A DNA stretch of 59,672 nt from Eubacterium sp. AF22-9 (GTDB lineage Bacteria; Bacillota; Clostridia; Lachnospirales; Lachnospiraceae): assembly GCA_003458705.1 (NCBI GenBank), contig QRVH01000015.1:1-59672 (forward strand). Reading direction: 5' to 3'. Under the pieces are notes generated by a model. It did no database searches. It was not told the DNA's origin and was given only the letters and a program-made list of their open reading frames with translations. Shown here one piece after another: positions 32,922 through 42,352 of this stretch (positions are counted from its first letter, which is position 1; every line of letters starts with the position of its first letter). The position numbers were made by a program, and so were the translations under genes.

Positions 32922-34388
32922 CTAATCAATTGCCGGATGTTCCTTCAAAAGAAGCGCCACTGTCTCTACATGAACCGTATGCGAGAACTGGTCCACAGGC
33001 TGCACCTTCACAGTTCTGTAGCCCTTAGCCGCAAGCAGCCCCAAGTCACGGGCAAGTGTAGCCGAATCGCAGCTTACATACACAATACGCTCAGGCGACA
33101 TCTTGACAATAGTGTCAAGAAGCGAGTCATCACAGCCCTTTCTTGGCGGGTCAACGACTACTACATCAGGAGTAATGCTCTTTCTTGCTTCCTCCCGCTG
33201 TGCTTCGGTTGCAGATGTATCTGCTGCCAGCCGCGCCATTTCTTCATAAAAATGTGGTACAACCTCCTCAGCCTTTCCGACAAAGAACTCAGCATTATCA
33301 ATGCCGTTAATTGCCGCATTATTCTTAGCATCTTCTATTGCCTGCGGAACAATTTCGACGCCATATACCTTTCTTGCATTCTTAGCGAGGAATAAAGAAA
33401 TTGTTCCTATTCCGCAGTACAAGTCCCACACAGTCTCACTGCCTGTAAGTCCTGCGTATTCAAGTGCCTTTCCATACAGCTTCTCAGTCTGTCTTGGATT
33501 AACCTGAAAGAACGAAAGCGGTGATATCTGATATTTAATATCACCAATATAATCTTCAATATAGCTTTTTCCCCACAGAGTCTCGCACTGTCTGCCAAGA
33601 ATGACATTAGTGTTCTCCGTGTTGAAATTAAGCATAATTGATTTGATACATTTGTCAGTACTTATATCTGAATCAAGTGACACTTCTGTAAGGCGCTTTA
33701 CAAGCGATTCCTTTAACTTGCCAGACATTTTAATGCCGTTAATAACAAGACAGACCATTATCTCGTCTGTGTGGAAGCCAGTTCTTATAAGTACATGACG
33801 CACAAGACCTCTTCCGGTCTGCTCATCATACGGTGCAACACCGTTAAGCTCCATCCAGCTCTTTATTACCGCGAGAATAAACTGGTTCTCGACAGCACCA
33901 ATCTTGCAGTCTGTACATGAAATAATAGAGTGAGTTCTTCCTGCATAGAAGCCCATCACAATACTTCCGTCCTTAGCAGTTCCAACCGGATACTGTGCTT
34001 TATTTCTGTATCTGAAAGGCTCTTCCATTCCGATAGCCGGGAAAAACTCATAGCCTTCTATCTTGCCGATACGCTTAAGATTATCGTCAACCAGCTTTTC
34101 CTTGAACTTAAGCTGTGCCTCATAGCTCATCTGCTGAATCTGGCAGCCACCGCACTGTCTTGCAACAGAACAGGCAGGAGTCACCCTGTCAGGTGAAGCC
34201 TCAATAATCTTTTCAAGCCTTGCATAGCCGTAATTCTTCTTGGCTTTAATAATCTTTGCCTCAATCTTGTCGCCGATTATCGCATCCTTAACAAAGAGGG
34301 TATATCCGTCAACCTTACCGATACCCTCTCCTCCGGTTCCTATATCTTCTATTACAAATGTTACTTTATCATCTTTCTTAAAACTCAT
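32922..34388 (-). CDS. rlmD: 23S rRNA (uracil-C5)-methyltransferase RlmCD/RlmD type
   Basis: 488 residues. An N-terminal TRAM domain (VTFVIEDIGTGGEGIGKVDGYTLFVKDAIIGD) is followed by a 4Fe-4S cluster motif (CSVARQCGGCQIQQM plus the later CTDCK), SAM site VWDLYCGIGTISLFLA, catalytic DPPRKGCDDSLLDTI, and nucleophile Cys in RIVYVSCDSATLARDL. It makes 5-methyluridine in 23S rRNA (positions 747 and/or 1939 in E. coli numbering). Firmicute homologues often do both (RlmCD). It begins 11 bases inside the end of yhaM, so the two are translated together. Confidence 0.93.
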   Translation of the reverse strand: MSFKKDDKVTFVIEDIGTGGEGIGKVDGYTLFVKDAIIGDKIEAKIIKAKKNYGYARLEKIIEASPDRVTPACSVARQCGGCQIQQMSYEAQLKFKEKLVDDNLKRIGKIEGYEFFPAIGMEEPFRYRNKAQYPVGTAKDGSIVMGFYAGRTHSIISCTDCKIGAVENQFILAVIKSWMELNGVAPYDEQTGRGLVRHVLIRTGFHTDEIMVCLVINGIKMSGKLKESLVKRLTEVSLDSDISTDKCIKSIMLNFNTENTNVILGRQCETLWGKSYIEDYIGDIKYQISPLSFFQVNPRQTEKLYGKALEYAGLTGSETVWDLYCGIGTISLFLAKNARKVYGVEIVPQAIEDAKNNAAINGIDNAEFFVGKAEEVVPHFYEEMARLAADTSATEAQREEARKSITPDVVVVDPPRKGCDDSLLDTIVKMSPERIVYVSCDSATLARDLGLLAAKGYRTVKVQPVDQFSHTVHVETVALLLKEHPAID

Positions 34389-35322
34389 TAGTTGTCCTTC
34401 TTATATTAGAATCAAGCCATCTGTTATAACCAAGCCAGTCGTTGGTATCCTTGGCTTCAAGCGCTTCTCTTAATGTCTCAAGCTTTGCGTCCATATTATC
34501 TGCCATAGATAATGCGACAGCCTCTGCTATTGACGGCTTTTTAGGTGAGCCGTACTCAAGCTCTCCGTGATGTGAAAGTATACAGTGTCCAATCTGCATT
34601 GCAAGCATGTCTGGGAATCCATCTATCCGCTTAACCTTCTCCATAACCATCTCATATCCGATAACAATATGTCCTAAGAAATTACCCTCGTCAGTGTAAT
34701 CATTCTTAGGGAATTCAGATAATTCCTTAACCTTGCCGACATCATGCAGCATTGCGCATGTTATAAGCAGATCCCTGTTAAGGAAATCATAGTTGCTGCT
34801 CATCTTGTCGCATAATCTTGTTACACTTAAGCTGTGCTCTAACAATCCACCTGCGAAGCCGTGATGAACTGTCTTGGCTGCTGATACAGACTTGAATTTC
34901 TTTGCAAATGATTCATCCTTAAAGAAAGAATATAACAGCTGTTTCATATATGTACTCTTTACACTGTCTACATACTTCATCAGTTCTGCAAACATATCAT
35001 CAATGTTAAATCTTGATGATGGCACATAATCAGATGCAGTGTATTCATTTTCAGCTGCAATTCTTGCTCTCTCTATCTTAAACTGTAATGCTCCGTTGTA
35101 GCTTGTTACCTGACCTGTCACTGCAACATAATCATTAACATCAAATTCAGCAATTCCTCCTGAATTAAGATCCCATATTTTAGAATCAATCTGTCCTGTC
35201 TTATCCGCAAGCATTACATTTGCATATTCCTTGCCTGTCTTTGTAAGTGCAATTGACTTTGATTTGCACAGATATACCTCTGAAATCCTCTCTCCATCTT
35301 TAAGAGTTTCTATATAACGCAT
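34378..35322 (-). CDS. yhaM: 3'-5' exoribonuclease YhaM
   Basis: 314 residues. The N-terminal OB fold (residues 15-105; YANVMLADKTGQIDSKIWDL, VTSYNGALQFKIERARI) precedes an HD phosphohydrolase domain (HHGFAGGLLEHSLSVTRLCDKM..., LITCAMLHDVGKVKEL, GHCILSHHGELEYGSPKKPSIAEAVALSMADNMDAK). This is the YhaM/Cbf1 architecture and full length. It trims RNA or DNA 3' ends in the cytosol. It overlaps rlmD and follows the HtrA-like gene by 16 bases, in one minus-strand operon. Confidence 0.93.
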   Translation of the reverse strand: MRYIETLKDGERISEVYLCKSKSIALTKTGKEYANVMLADKTGQIDSKIWDLNSGGIAEFDVNDYVAVTGQVTSYNGALQFKIERARIAAENEYTASDYVPSSRFNIDDMFAELMKYVDSVKSTYMKQLLYSFFKDESFAKKFKSVSAAKTVHHGFAGGLLEHSLSVTRLCDKMSSNYDFLNRDLLITCAMLHDVGKVKELSEFPKNDYTDEGNFLGHIVIGYEMVMEKVKRIDGFPDMLAMQIGHCILSHHGELEYGSPKKPSIAEAVALSMADNMDAKLETLREALEAKDTNDWLGYNRWLDSNIRRTTNEF

Positions 35323-35338
35323 AAATTTTCTGCCTCCG

Positions 35339-36583
35339 TTAATTAAGTTGTTTTAACTGCACATTTACTGAAAATGATACATCTGAATAACCGTCTTTTC
35401 CCTGTCTTTTAACTGTTACTAATAAAGTATCGCCATCAGCGCACTGATATAGTTTCTCACTAAACTGCTGAATTGTCAAAATACTTTGTCCATTAATTGC
35501 ACTGATTACATCACCCGCCTGTAATCCTGCATAATAAGCTGGTGAGTCAATATCAATATTAGAAATGTATACACCATTTGGAAGATTATATTTTGCCGTA
35601 AGCTCATCTGTAACATTCTGACCTGTAATTCCACAATACATAACTCCATGATGATTAATCATTGTCTCAAGCTGCCCCTTGAGGTCTGATATTCCCATAA
35701 ACTTACCAGATGCTTCTGATGATGATTTTGATATTCCTACTACCTTTCCTTCTGAATTAAAAAGAATCGCGAAACCGCCTTCTGCTACAGTAATATTGGT
35801 CTCAAATATTTCATATCCGGCATCCTTAGCATACTCCGTCTTAATTCCTGCTATTGTACCATATCCGACACCCTTGACTGTTTCATATAATTTACCGGCA
35901 GCAATTACAAGGTCTCCCTGATTTACCATATATGAATTATCAAGTACAGCTATTGATAATGAATCTCTCTGTTCGCTTGTAAGTTTATTTTCACTTACAC
36001 TTATTAACCCTATTCCTGTTGAATCGTCCATGCATATTATTGTAGCATCAGTCTGTACATCGTCAGAGAATTTCACAGTAAAATTACCGGCTGTTTTTAA
36101 CAGTTCAGCACTTGTAAGAATAAGATAATTAGAATTAAATTCAGCTACAATCAGTCCTGCCACTTCTGTCTGGCTGTTTTCAACAGACGGAACATCTGTA
36201 ACAGGCTTCTCTATATCTACCGAAACCAGACATTTCTTGACACTTTCAACTTTCGTACGGAGTGTTGTCATAGCTGCTTCATAATTTTCTTTTAAATCAT
36301 TCTCAGTCAGCGTATCAGCATATTCTCCGCTTTTGGTCTCCGCAAATATATAGTTATCCTTCTGGATATACACTACATTTTTATCCTTATTCTTCTCGTC
36401 TATCTTCTTCTGAAGCATAGGATACAGAAACACCATGAACACTATTGCCGCTGCCATTATTGACACTGCAAAAAGCATAACTTTTCCTATTCTGATAAGC
36501 CACTTATATTTCTTGGCTGGATGAAGAACAACCTTTTCTGTATACAGGTCATACTTTTCCTTATCCTCTTCTTTAGTTCCCAT
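35339..36583 (-). CDS. HtrA/DegP-like PDZ protein lacking the catalytic triad
   Basis: 414 residues: a cytosolic N-terminus, one membrane helix (residues 34-54), a linker with coiled-coil character, a trypsin-like fold (about 135-305) and a C-terminal PDZ domain (YISNIDIDSPAYYAGLQAGDVISAINGQSI). The fold can be aligned to HtrA, but the triad is gone. The His position reads LILTSAELL instead of the usual TNNHV, the Asp position reads DDSTGIGLISV instead of TDLAV, and the Ser position reads TVAEGGFAILFN instead of GNSGGPL. It is therefore probably a membrane-bound, protease-dead scaffold or sensor. It lies upstream of yhaM and diverges from mutS2. Confidence 0.85.
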   Translation of the reverse strand: MGTKEEDKEKYDLYTEKVVLHPAKKYKWLIRIGKVMLFAVSIMAAAIVFMVFLYPMLQKKIDEKNKDKNVVYIQKDNYIFAETKSGEYADTLTENDLKENYEAAMTTLRTKVESVKKCLVSVDIEKPVTDVPSVENSQTEVAGLIVAEFNSNYLILTSAELLKTAGNFTVKFSDDVQTDATIICMDDSTGIGLISVSENKLTSEQRDSLSIAVLDNSYMVNQGDLVIAAGKLYETVKGVGYGTIAGIKTEYAKDAGYEIFETNITVAEGGFAILFNSEGKVVGISKSSSEASGKFMGISDLKGQLETMINHHGVMYCGITGQNVTDELTAKYNLPNGVYISNIDIDSPAYYAGLQAGDVISAINGQSILTIQQFSEKLYQCADGDTLLVTVKRQGKDGYSDVSFSVNVQLKQLN

Positions 36584-36764
36584 TTCGAACTCCTTATATA
36601 ATTTTTCGTCTCTTATAAATACAATTATATCATAGTTATATTACGATTATGAACAATTTATGACTTGCATGTAAATATTTATAAGCAAAATATAGTTTTT
36701 TTGCCTTAAATGCTGTAAACTTATAGCGTATGAAAAGATTGTATTTAGTTTTTGGAGGTCTTTC

Positions 36765-39128
36765 GTGAATAAGAAATCTTTATCCACTTTGGAATTTTAT
36801 AAAATTACCGACCAGCTTGTTTCATATGCATGCTGTGACGGAGCTAAGAAAATACTTCGTAACTTAAAGCCTATGACTGATATAACAGACATCAACTTAC
36901 GTCTGGATGAGACTAATGATGCGCTTTCAAGAATTTTCCAGAAGGGTTCTGTTGATTTCAGCCAGACTAAAGATATACGCGCTTCTGTGGCAAGACTCAA
37001 GGTAGGAAGTTCCCTTAATATATCAGAGCTTCTTAATATAAGTGCCCTTCTTTCATGTGCAAAGCATGTTAAGGATTATTATGAGCATCGTGAGGATTCC
37101 ATATCAGGTATGCTTGAAAACCTTGCAACAGTTGATGCACTTAATTCCCAGATTAAGAAATGTATTATCTCTGAAGATGAGATAAGTGATGACGCAAGCG
37201 CCAACTTAAGAAACATCAGAAGAAGCAAGGCTATTGCTAATGACAGAATACATTCTGAACTTAACAAGGTGCTTAATTCACCTACTTACAGAACTTACCT
37301 TCAGGATTATGTTATCACTACAAGACAGGGACGCTACTGTCTGCCTGTCAAGGCTGAATATAAATCAGCATTTCCAGGTATGATACACGACCAGTCATCT
37401 ACCGGTTCTACACTCTTTATTGAGCCGGCAGCAGTTGTAAAGCTTAATAACGATATCCGTGAGTTAGAACTTAAGGAAGCAGCCGAGATTGAAGTAATTC
37501 TTGCCGACTTAAGTGCGAAAGCAGGGGAACATACAGAGGAGCTTCTATGCGATTATGAAATACTTGTTGAACTCGACTGTATATTTGCAAAGGCTCAGCT
37601 TGCAAGACATATGCATGCAAGCCGCCCGGTCATGAATACATCAGGAATTATCAATATTAAGAAGGGACGCCACCCTCTTATTGAACCACACACTGTAGTT
37701 CCTATTGATATCTATCTCGGAACAGATTTTAAACTTCTTATTATCACAGGCCCTAATACCGGTGGTAAGACAGTTTCTTTAAAGACAGTAGGACTTCTTA
37801 CACTTATGGCCCAATCTGGTTTATTCATTCCGGCTCTTGACCATTCAGACATTGCCGTATTTAAGAACATTTACGCTGATATCGGTGATGAGCAGAGTAT
37901 TGAACAGAGTTTAAGTACATTTTCATCGCACATGACTAACACTGTTAAGATTCTTAAAGAAGCTGATGAGAACTGTCTTGTACTCTTTGATGAGATTGGT
38001 GCAGGAACTGACCCGACAGAAGGTGCTGCTCTTGCAATCGCAATTCTTAACGACCTTAAAATGCGTGGTGTCACAACAATGGCAACAACACATTACAGTG
38101 AAATCAAGCTTTACGCACTTTCTACTGATGGTGTTGAAAATGCAAGCTGTGAGTTTGATGTTGAATCACTCCGTCCAACTTACAGGCTGCTTATAGGAAT
38201 TCCGGGAAAGAGTAACGCATTTGCAATCTCTAAAAAGCTTGGTCTTCCTGACTATATTCTCTCCGATGCATCAGAGAGACTTAATGCAGAAGATGTACAT
38301 TTTGAAGATATCGTATCTGACCTTGAACACGCAAGAATCTCTCTTGAGAAGGAACAGGCTGAGGTTGAAAACTATAAGGCTGAGATTGCTTCTCTTAAAG
38401 AAAAGCTTCAGGCTAAGAATGAGAGGCTTGATGAAAGAACTGACAACATTATCCGCAAAGCCAATGAACAGGCTGCTGCCATCTTAAGGGATGCCAAGGA
38501 TTTTGCAGACGAGACTATCAAAGCCATGAACAAGCACGGAATGACAGTTGCAGAACTTGAGAAGCACCGTACTGCTGTCCGTGAGAAGATGAACAAGAAT
38601 CAGGCAAAGTTAAAAGTAGAGCCTGCCAAAGTTAAAGCACACAAGGCCCATGATATATCTGAATTTAAGACCGGCATGCATGTACGCGTTCTTACTATGA
38701 ATGTTATCGGTACTGTTTCTGCAATCCATCCTACCAGGAAACAGGTTACTGTTCAGGTAGGTGCATTAAGCACGAAGATTGACATTAAAAATCTGGAGAT
38801 TCTTTCAGGATATAAAGAGCCTAAGGAAACACCTTCCAAGGCTCCGGGCGGTTCCGGTAAGATTAAGATGAGCAAGTCAGCCGGAATATCAACTGAGATT
38901 AATCTTCTCGGCTGCACAGTGGACGAGGCTGTTGCCCGTCTTGACAAATATCTTGACGATGCTTACATTGCCAAGATTCCGCAGGTGCGTATCGTTCATG
39001 GTAAAGGAACCGGTGCATTAAGAAACGGTGTTACCACTTATCTTCGCGGTGTACCATATATCAAGAGCTTCCGCCTCGGTGAAATCGGTGAAGGCGATGC
39101 TGGTGTAACTATTGTTGATTTCAAATAA
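36765..39128 (+). CDS. mutS2: Endonuclease MutS2
   Basis: 787 residues from a GTG at 36765 with GGAGG six bases upstream. The order is MutS-like core domains, ABC-type ATPase with Walker A LLIITGPNTGGKTVSLKTVG near residue 330, signature SIEQSLSTFSSHM, Walker B ENCLVLFDEIGAGTDPTEGAAL, then a long coiled coil (residues 510-620), a KOW-like segment and the C-terminal Smr nuclease domain (INLLGCTVDEAVARLDKYLDDA, QVRIVHGKGTGALRNGV). MutS2 acts on recombination intermediates and on collided ribosomes. It is followed by a two-component system on the same strand. Confidence 0.96.
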   Translation: MNKKSLSTLEFYKITDQLVSYACCDGAKKILRNLKPMTDITDINLRLDETNDALSRIFQKGSVDFSQTKDIRASVARLKVGSSLNISELLNISALLSCAKHVKDYYEHREDSISGMLENLATVDALNSQIKKCIISEDEISDDASANLRNIRRSKAIANDRIHSELNKVLNSPTYRTYLQDYVITTRQGRYCLPVKAEYKSAFPGMIHDQSSTGSTLFIEPAAVVKLNNDIRELELKEAAEIEVILADLSAKAGEHTEELLCDYEILVELDCIFAKAQLARHMHASRPVMNTSGIINIKKGRHPLIEPHTVVPIDIYLGTDFKLLIITGPNTGGKTVSLKTVGLLTLMAQSGLFIPALDHSDIAVFKNIYADIGDEQSIEQSLSTFSSHMTNTVKILKEADENCLVLFDEIGAGTDPTEGAALAIAILNDLKMRGVTTMATTHYSEIKLYALSTDGVENASCEFDVESLRPTYRLLIGIPGKSNAFAISKKLGLPDYILSDASERLNAEDVHFEDIVSDLEHARISLEKEQAEVENYKAEIASLKEKLQAKNERLDERTDNIIRKANEQAAAILRDAKDFADETIKAMNKHGMTVAELEKHRTAVREKMNKNQAKLKVEPAKVKAHKAHDISEFKTGMHVRVLTMNVIGTVSAIHPTRKQVTVQVGALSTKIDIKNLEILSGYKEPKETPSKAPGGSGKIKMSKSAGISTEINLLGCTVDEAVARLDKYLDDAYIAKIPQVRIVHGKGTGALRNGVTTYLRGVPYIKSFRLGEIGEGDAGVTIVDFK

Positions 39129-39149
39129 TTATTATTGGGGGAAATTATT

Positions 39150-39851
39150 ATGGCATCTAAACAGCGAATACTTATTGTAGATGATGATGAGAATATTGCA
39201 GAACTTATCTCACTCTATCTTACTAAGGAATGTTATGAAACAAAGATTGTATATGATGGAGAGTGTGCTCTTTCTGAAATTCCCGTATTCAAGCCTAATC
39301 TTATACTTCTGGATTTAATGCTTCCGGGCATGGACGGTTATCAGGTATGTCGTGAAGTCAGAAAGAATAATAATGTTCCTATAATCATGTTATCAGCCAA
39401 AGGCGAAACATTTGACAAAGTATTGGGACTTGAGCTTGGTGCAGATGACTATATTATCAAGCCTTTCGAAACTAAGGAGATGGTTGCCCGTGTAAAGGCT
39501 GTACTTAGAAGATATCATTTACCTCAGAGTGCTGGTGTTGATTCTTCTAATGCCAAATGTGTCAATTACCCTGACCTCTCTATCAACCTCGACAATTATT
39601 CTGTTAATTATATGGGTAAAAATGTTGAAATGCCGCCTAAGGAACTTGAACTTTTATATTTCTTAGCTTCTGCTCCTAACCAGGTATTCACAAGAGAACA
39701 GCTTCTTGATAATATCTGGGGATATGAATACATCGGTGACACAAGAACTGTGGATGTCCATATTAAGCGAATCCGTGAAAAAATCAAGGATCATGCACAC
39801 TGGAATATTGAGACAGTCTGGGGCATCGGATACAAATTCGTAACTAAATAA
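39150..39851 (+). CDS. OmpR/PhoB-family response regulator
   Basis: Start ATG at 39150 (MASKQRILIVDDDENIAEL), ten bases after GGGGGAAA; 233 residues. The receiver has DDD acid pocket, phospho-acceptor LILLDLMLPGMDG near residue 54 and K in DYIIKPFETKEM. The C-terminal winged helix (residues 135-230) has PPKELELLYFLASAPNQVFTREQLLDNIWGY and TRTVDVHIKRIREKI. It lies 21 bases after mutS2 and 26 bases before its kinase. The signal is unknown. Confidence 0.94.
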   Translation: MASKQRILIVDDDENIAELISLYLTKECYETKIVYDGECALSEIPVFKPNLILLDLMLPGMDGYQVCREVRKNNNVPIIMLSAKGETFDKVLGLELGADDYIIKPFETKEMVARVKAVLRRYHLPQSAGVDSSNAKCVNYPDLSINLDNYSVNYMGKNVEMPPKELELLYFLASAPNQVFTREQLLDNIWGYEYIGDTRTVDVHIKRIREKIKDHAHWNIETVWGIGYKFVTK

Positions 39852-39877
39852 AAAGGGCAGGATAAGGAGGCTTAATA

Positions 39878-41302
39878 TTGAAGGGCTTAAGTACACTGGG
39901 GAAGCACATTTTTTTATATATAGCTATATCCATTATAGGATTTATTATTGTATCTACTGTATGTTATAAAATTGATTACAAACGCATATACAGCTATTAT
40001 TCAGACAGATATATCTTCAGGCCAATGAAATAGCCAATGAATATGCTCTTGAATATTTCAGTGAAACAAGACTCCGCTCCATAGAACTTGAACTTCATTC
40101 TGTATCTGTGCTTAATGACACGCGTATTATTTTTATAACTCCGTCAGGTGATGTCATTCTTGATACTAACGACAGCACTAAAGATAAAAGCATATGATGA
40201 AAAGATATTGTATTCTATTGAAGATTTTGACTATGGAGACCTTCACGGAAAACATGATATACTCTGGAATTTTTATAATTTGTTAAATGAACCTACACTG
40301 AGTGTTTTTGCTCCAATATCTAACTCTTTTGAAATAAAAGGTTATGTTGTAATTAATATTCCTGATTCTGTAATCATAGACAGGGTTTATGATACTTTTA
40401 ACACTAACTACCTTACACTTATTATCACCCTTTTCCTTTCAGCTTCTTTCCTCGGATTGTATTTCATTCAGGTTCATAAGCCAATCAAGGAAATCACAAA
40501 GGCAACAACTGAATATGGTAAAGGTAATCTTTCTTATCATATCAAGCCAATGCTTAATGACGAAATAGGACGACTTGGAATGTCACTTGACTATATGGCT
40601 TCCCAGCTTAATGAATCTGATAAGTTTCAGCAAAAATTCTTATCAAACATTTCTCATGATTTCAGGTCACCTCTTACATCAATTAAAGGCTACTTAGAGG
40701 CAATACAGGACGGAACCATTCCTCCTGAAATGCTTGATAAATATATCGGTATCATGCTTTTTGAGACAGAACGTCTTACTAAGCTGACCAGCAACATACT
40801 TACACTTAACGAACTGGATCCTAAATCTGTCCGCCTTGATATAAGTGTATTTGACCTTAATTCTATAATCCGCCATACTGTTGAAACATTTGAAGGAACA
40901 TGCAAGAAAAAAGGCATTAAATTCAATATAACATATGCCAACAGCATACAAAATGTCAAGGCTGATAAAGGCAGAATACAACAGGTAATTTACAATCTTA
41001 TTGACAATGCAATTAAGTTCAGCAAGGACAGCTCATATATTTATATTACCGTAAAAGAAAAGGGTGAGAAAGCCCAGATATCCATTAAAGATACCGGATG
41101 CGGAATTGCCAAAGAAGATATTGATAAAATCTGGGACAGATTCTACAAGTCAGATTCTTCAAGAGGCCGTGATAAGAAAGGTTCGGGACTTGGTCTCTCA
41201 ATAACCAAGGAAGTTATCCAGGCACACGACGAGAACATTGATGTTGTAAGTACCGTCGGAGTTGGAACAGAATTCATATTCACACTTGAACTCGCAAAAT
41301 AA
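39878..41302 (+). CDS. Sensor histidine kinase (two frameshifts)
   Basis: Begins at TTG 39878 with AAGGAGG eight bases upstream: LGKHIFLYIAISIIGFIIVSTV is the first membrane helix. The frame changes near 40005 (TCAGACAGATA, one base short, probably CC) to QIYLQANEIANEYALEYF..., then again near 40180 (ACTAAAGATA, one A too many) to KIKAYDEKILYSI. The remainder is intact to 41302: second membrane helix, HAMP (EITKATTEYGKGNLSYHI), H-box FLSNISHDFRSPLTSIKGYLE, N-box QQVIYNLIDNAIKFS, G1 DTGCGIAKEDI and G2 KGSGLGLSI. Restored length is about 475 residues. It phosphorylates the adjacent OmpR-type regulator. The two opposite-direction slips look like sequencing indels. Confidence 0.88.
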
Positions 41303-41339
41303 AAACACACGGACATGAAATTTTGTGTCCGTGTGTTTT
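41302..41339. terminator. Bidirectional terminator between convergent genes
   Basis: AAAACACACGGACA and TGTCCGTGTGTTTT form a perfect 14-bp stem with a 10-base loop, serving the kinase (plus) and trmL (minus). Confidence 0.9.
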
Positions 41340-41352
41340 ATTATACTTATAA

Positions 41353-41850
41353 CTATTCTTTCCAGTTAAGTCTGTGAAGATGTCCCTCACAGTTCATATG
41401 CGAAAAATTATGTTGGCGGAGTGCCTCATATAAAATAATAGCCACAGAATTAGAAAGATTAAGCGATCTTATATCACCTATCATCGGAATTCTGATACAT
41501 GTATCCTCATTATCTACAAGTATCTCCTCTGGAATTCCTGCACTTTCCTTTCCAAACATTATATAACAGTCATCCTCATAATTAACTTCTGCATATGTCT
41601 TGTGTGCCTTTGTTGTCGCCATATATATCTTTGCACCGGGATTCTTCGTCAGAAAATCATTGTAATCATCATACACTGTTACATCCAGCTTATCCCAGTA
41701 ATCAAGACCTGCCCTCTTTAACATCTTATCATTAATCTGAAATCCTAATGGTCCTATAAGATGGAGTCTTACGCCTGTTGCCACACATGTTCTTCCTATA
41801 TTACCGGTATTAGCCGGCATCTCTGGTTCATGTAAAACTATATTCAACAT
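41353..41850 (-). CDS. trmL: tRNA (cytidine/uridine-34 2'-O)-methyltransferase TrmL
   Basis: 165 residues, the short SpoU-type methylase with no extra N-terminal domain. SPOUT knot motifs: motif 1 region NIVLHEPEMPANTGNIGRTCVATGVRLHLIGPLGF, motif 2 YIMFGKESAGIPEEIL, motif 3 IRIPMIGDIRSLNLSNSVAIILYEALRQ. It methylates the wobble ribose of tRNA-Leu in the family's known cases. It lies 14 bases after cheX on the minus strand. Confidence 0.95.
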   Translation of the reverse strand: MLNIVLHEPEMPANTGNIGRTCVATGVRLHLIGPLGFQINDKMLKRAGLDYWDKLDVTVYDDYNDFLTKNPGAKIYMATTKAHKTYAEVNYEDDCYIMFGKESAGIPEEILVDNEDTCIRIPMIGDIRSLNLSNSVAIILYEALRQHNFSHMNCEGHLHRLNWKE

Positions 41851-41864
41851 ATCTTCTGTCCTTA

Positions 41865-42338
41865 TCAGTCACCTTTTACTGCAATATCTAACTCTAATAT
41901 AAGATCATCATTACATGACATTGGTATACATATATTCTTGGCATATGACTGCGATATCTTCATTGCACCACGGCATACTGTAGGTGGTGTAATATCAATT
42001 CCGATTCCTTTAGTAGAAAGAATTGTTGCTGCATTACCCATTATCATATTACCAAGTTCACTTATTGCGCTCATAGCCATATCATCAAGCTCCGGCACAG
42101 GCATTCCCATCATCATTCCTGATGCAACCTGACATGCCTTAGGTGTCGTGAATGAAATCATTACCTGACCTCTCATTTCACCTGTAACACCAATCATTAT
42201 AATAACTGAATCACTCTGGAATTCAGTAGTCTTTACATATGGTCTGCCTATCTTCATTTCCATCTGACAGGCGTCACGCATAATTGTACTGGCTGCCATC
42301 AGAAAAGGATTGATATGGTCAACATTAATCTCTGCCAT
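41865..42338 (-). CDS. cheX: Chemotaxis protein CheX
   Basis: 157 residues. The CheC/CheX/FliY phosphatase consensus helix is present: AMSAISELGNMIMGNAATIL, with the catalytic Glu and Asn in ELGN-type spacing. The N-terminus VDHINPFLMAASTIMRDACQMEMKIGRPYV is CheX-like. CheX removes phosphate from CheY~P and so sets swimming behaviour. It is separated from any visible che or fli gene here and lies between an aminotransferase and trmL. Its presence implies the organism is chemotactic or uses a CheY-like signal. Confidence 0.9.
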   Translation of the reverse strand: MAEINVDHINPFLMAASTIMRDACQMEMKIGRPYVKTTEFQSDSVIIMIGVTGEMRGQVMISFTTPKACQVASGMMMGMPVPELDDMAMSAISELGNMIMGNAATILSTKGIGIDITPPTVCRGAMKISQSYAKNICIPMSCNDDLILELDIAVKGD

Positions 42339-42352
42339 ATTTCTTATTCTCC

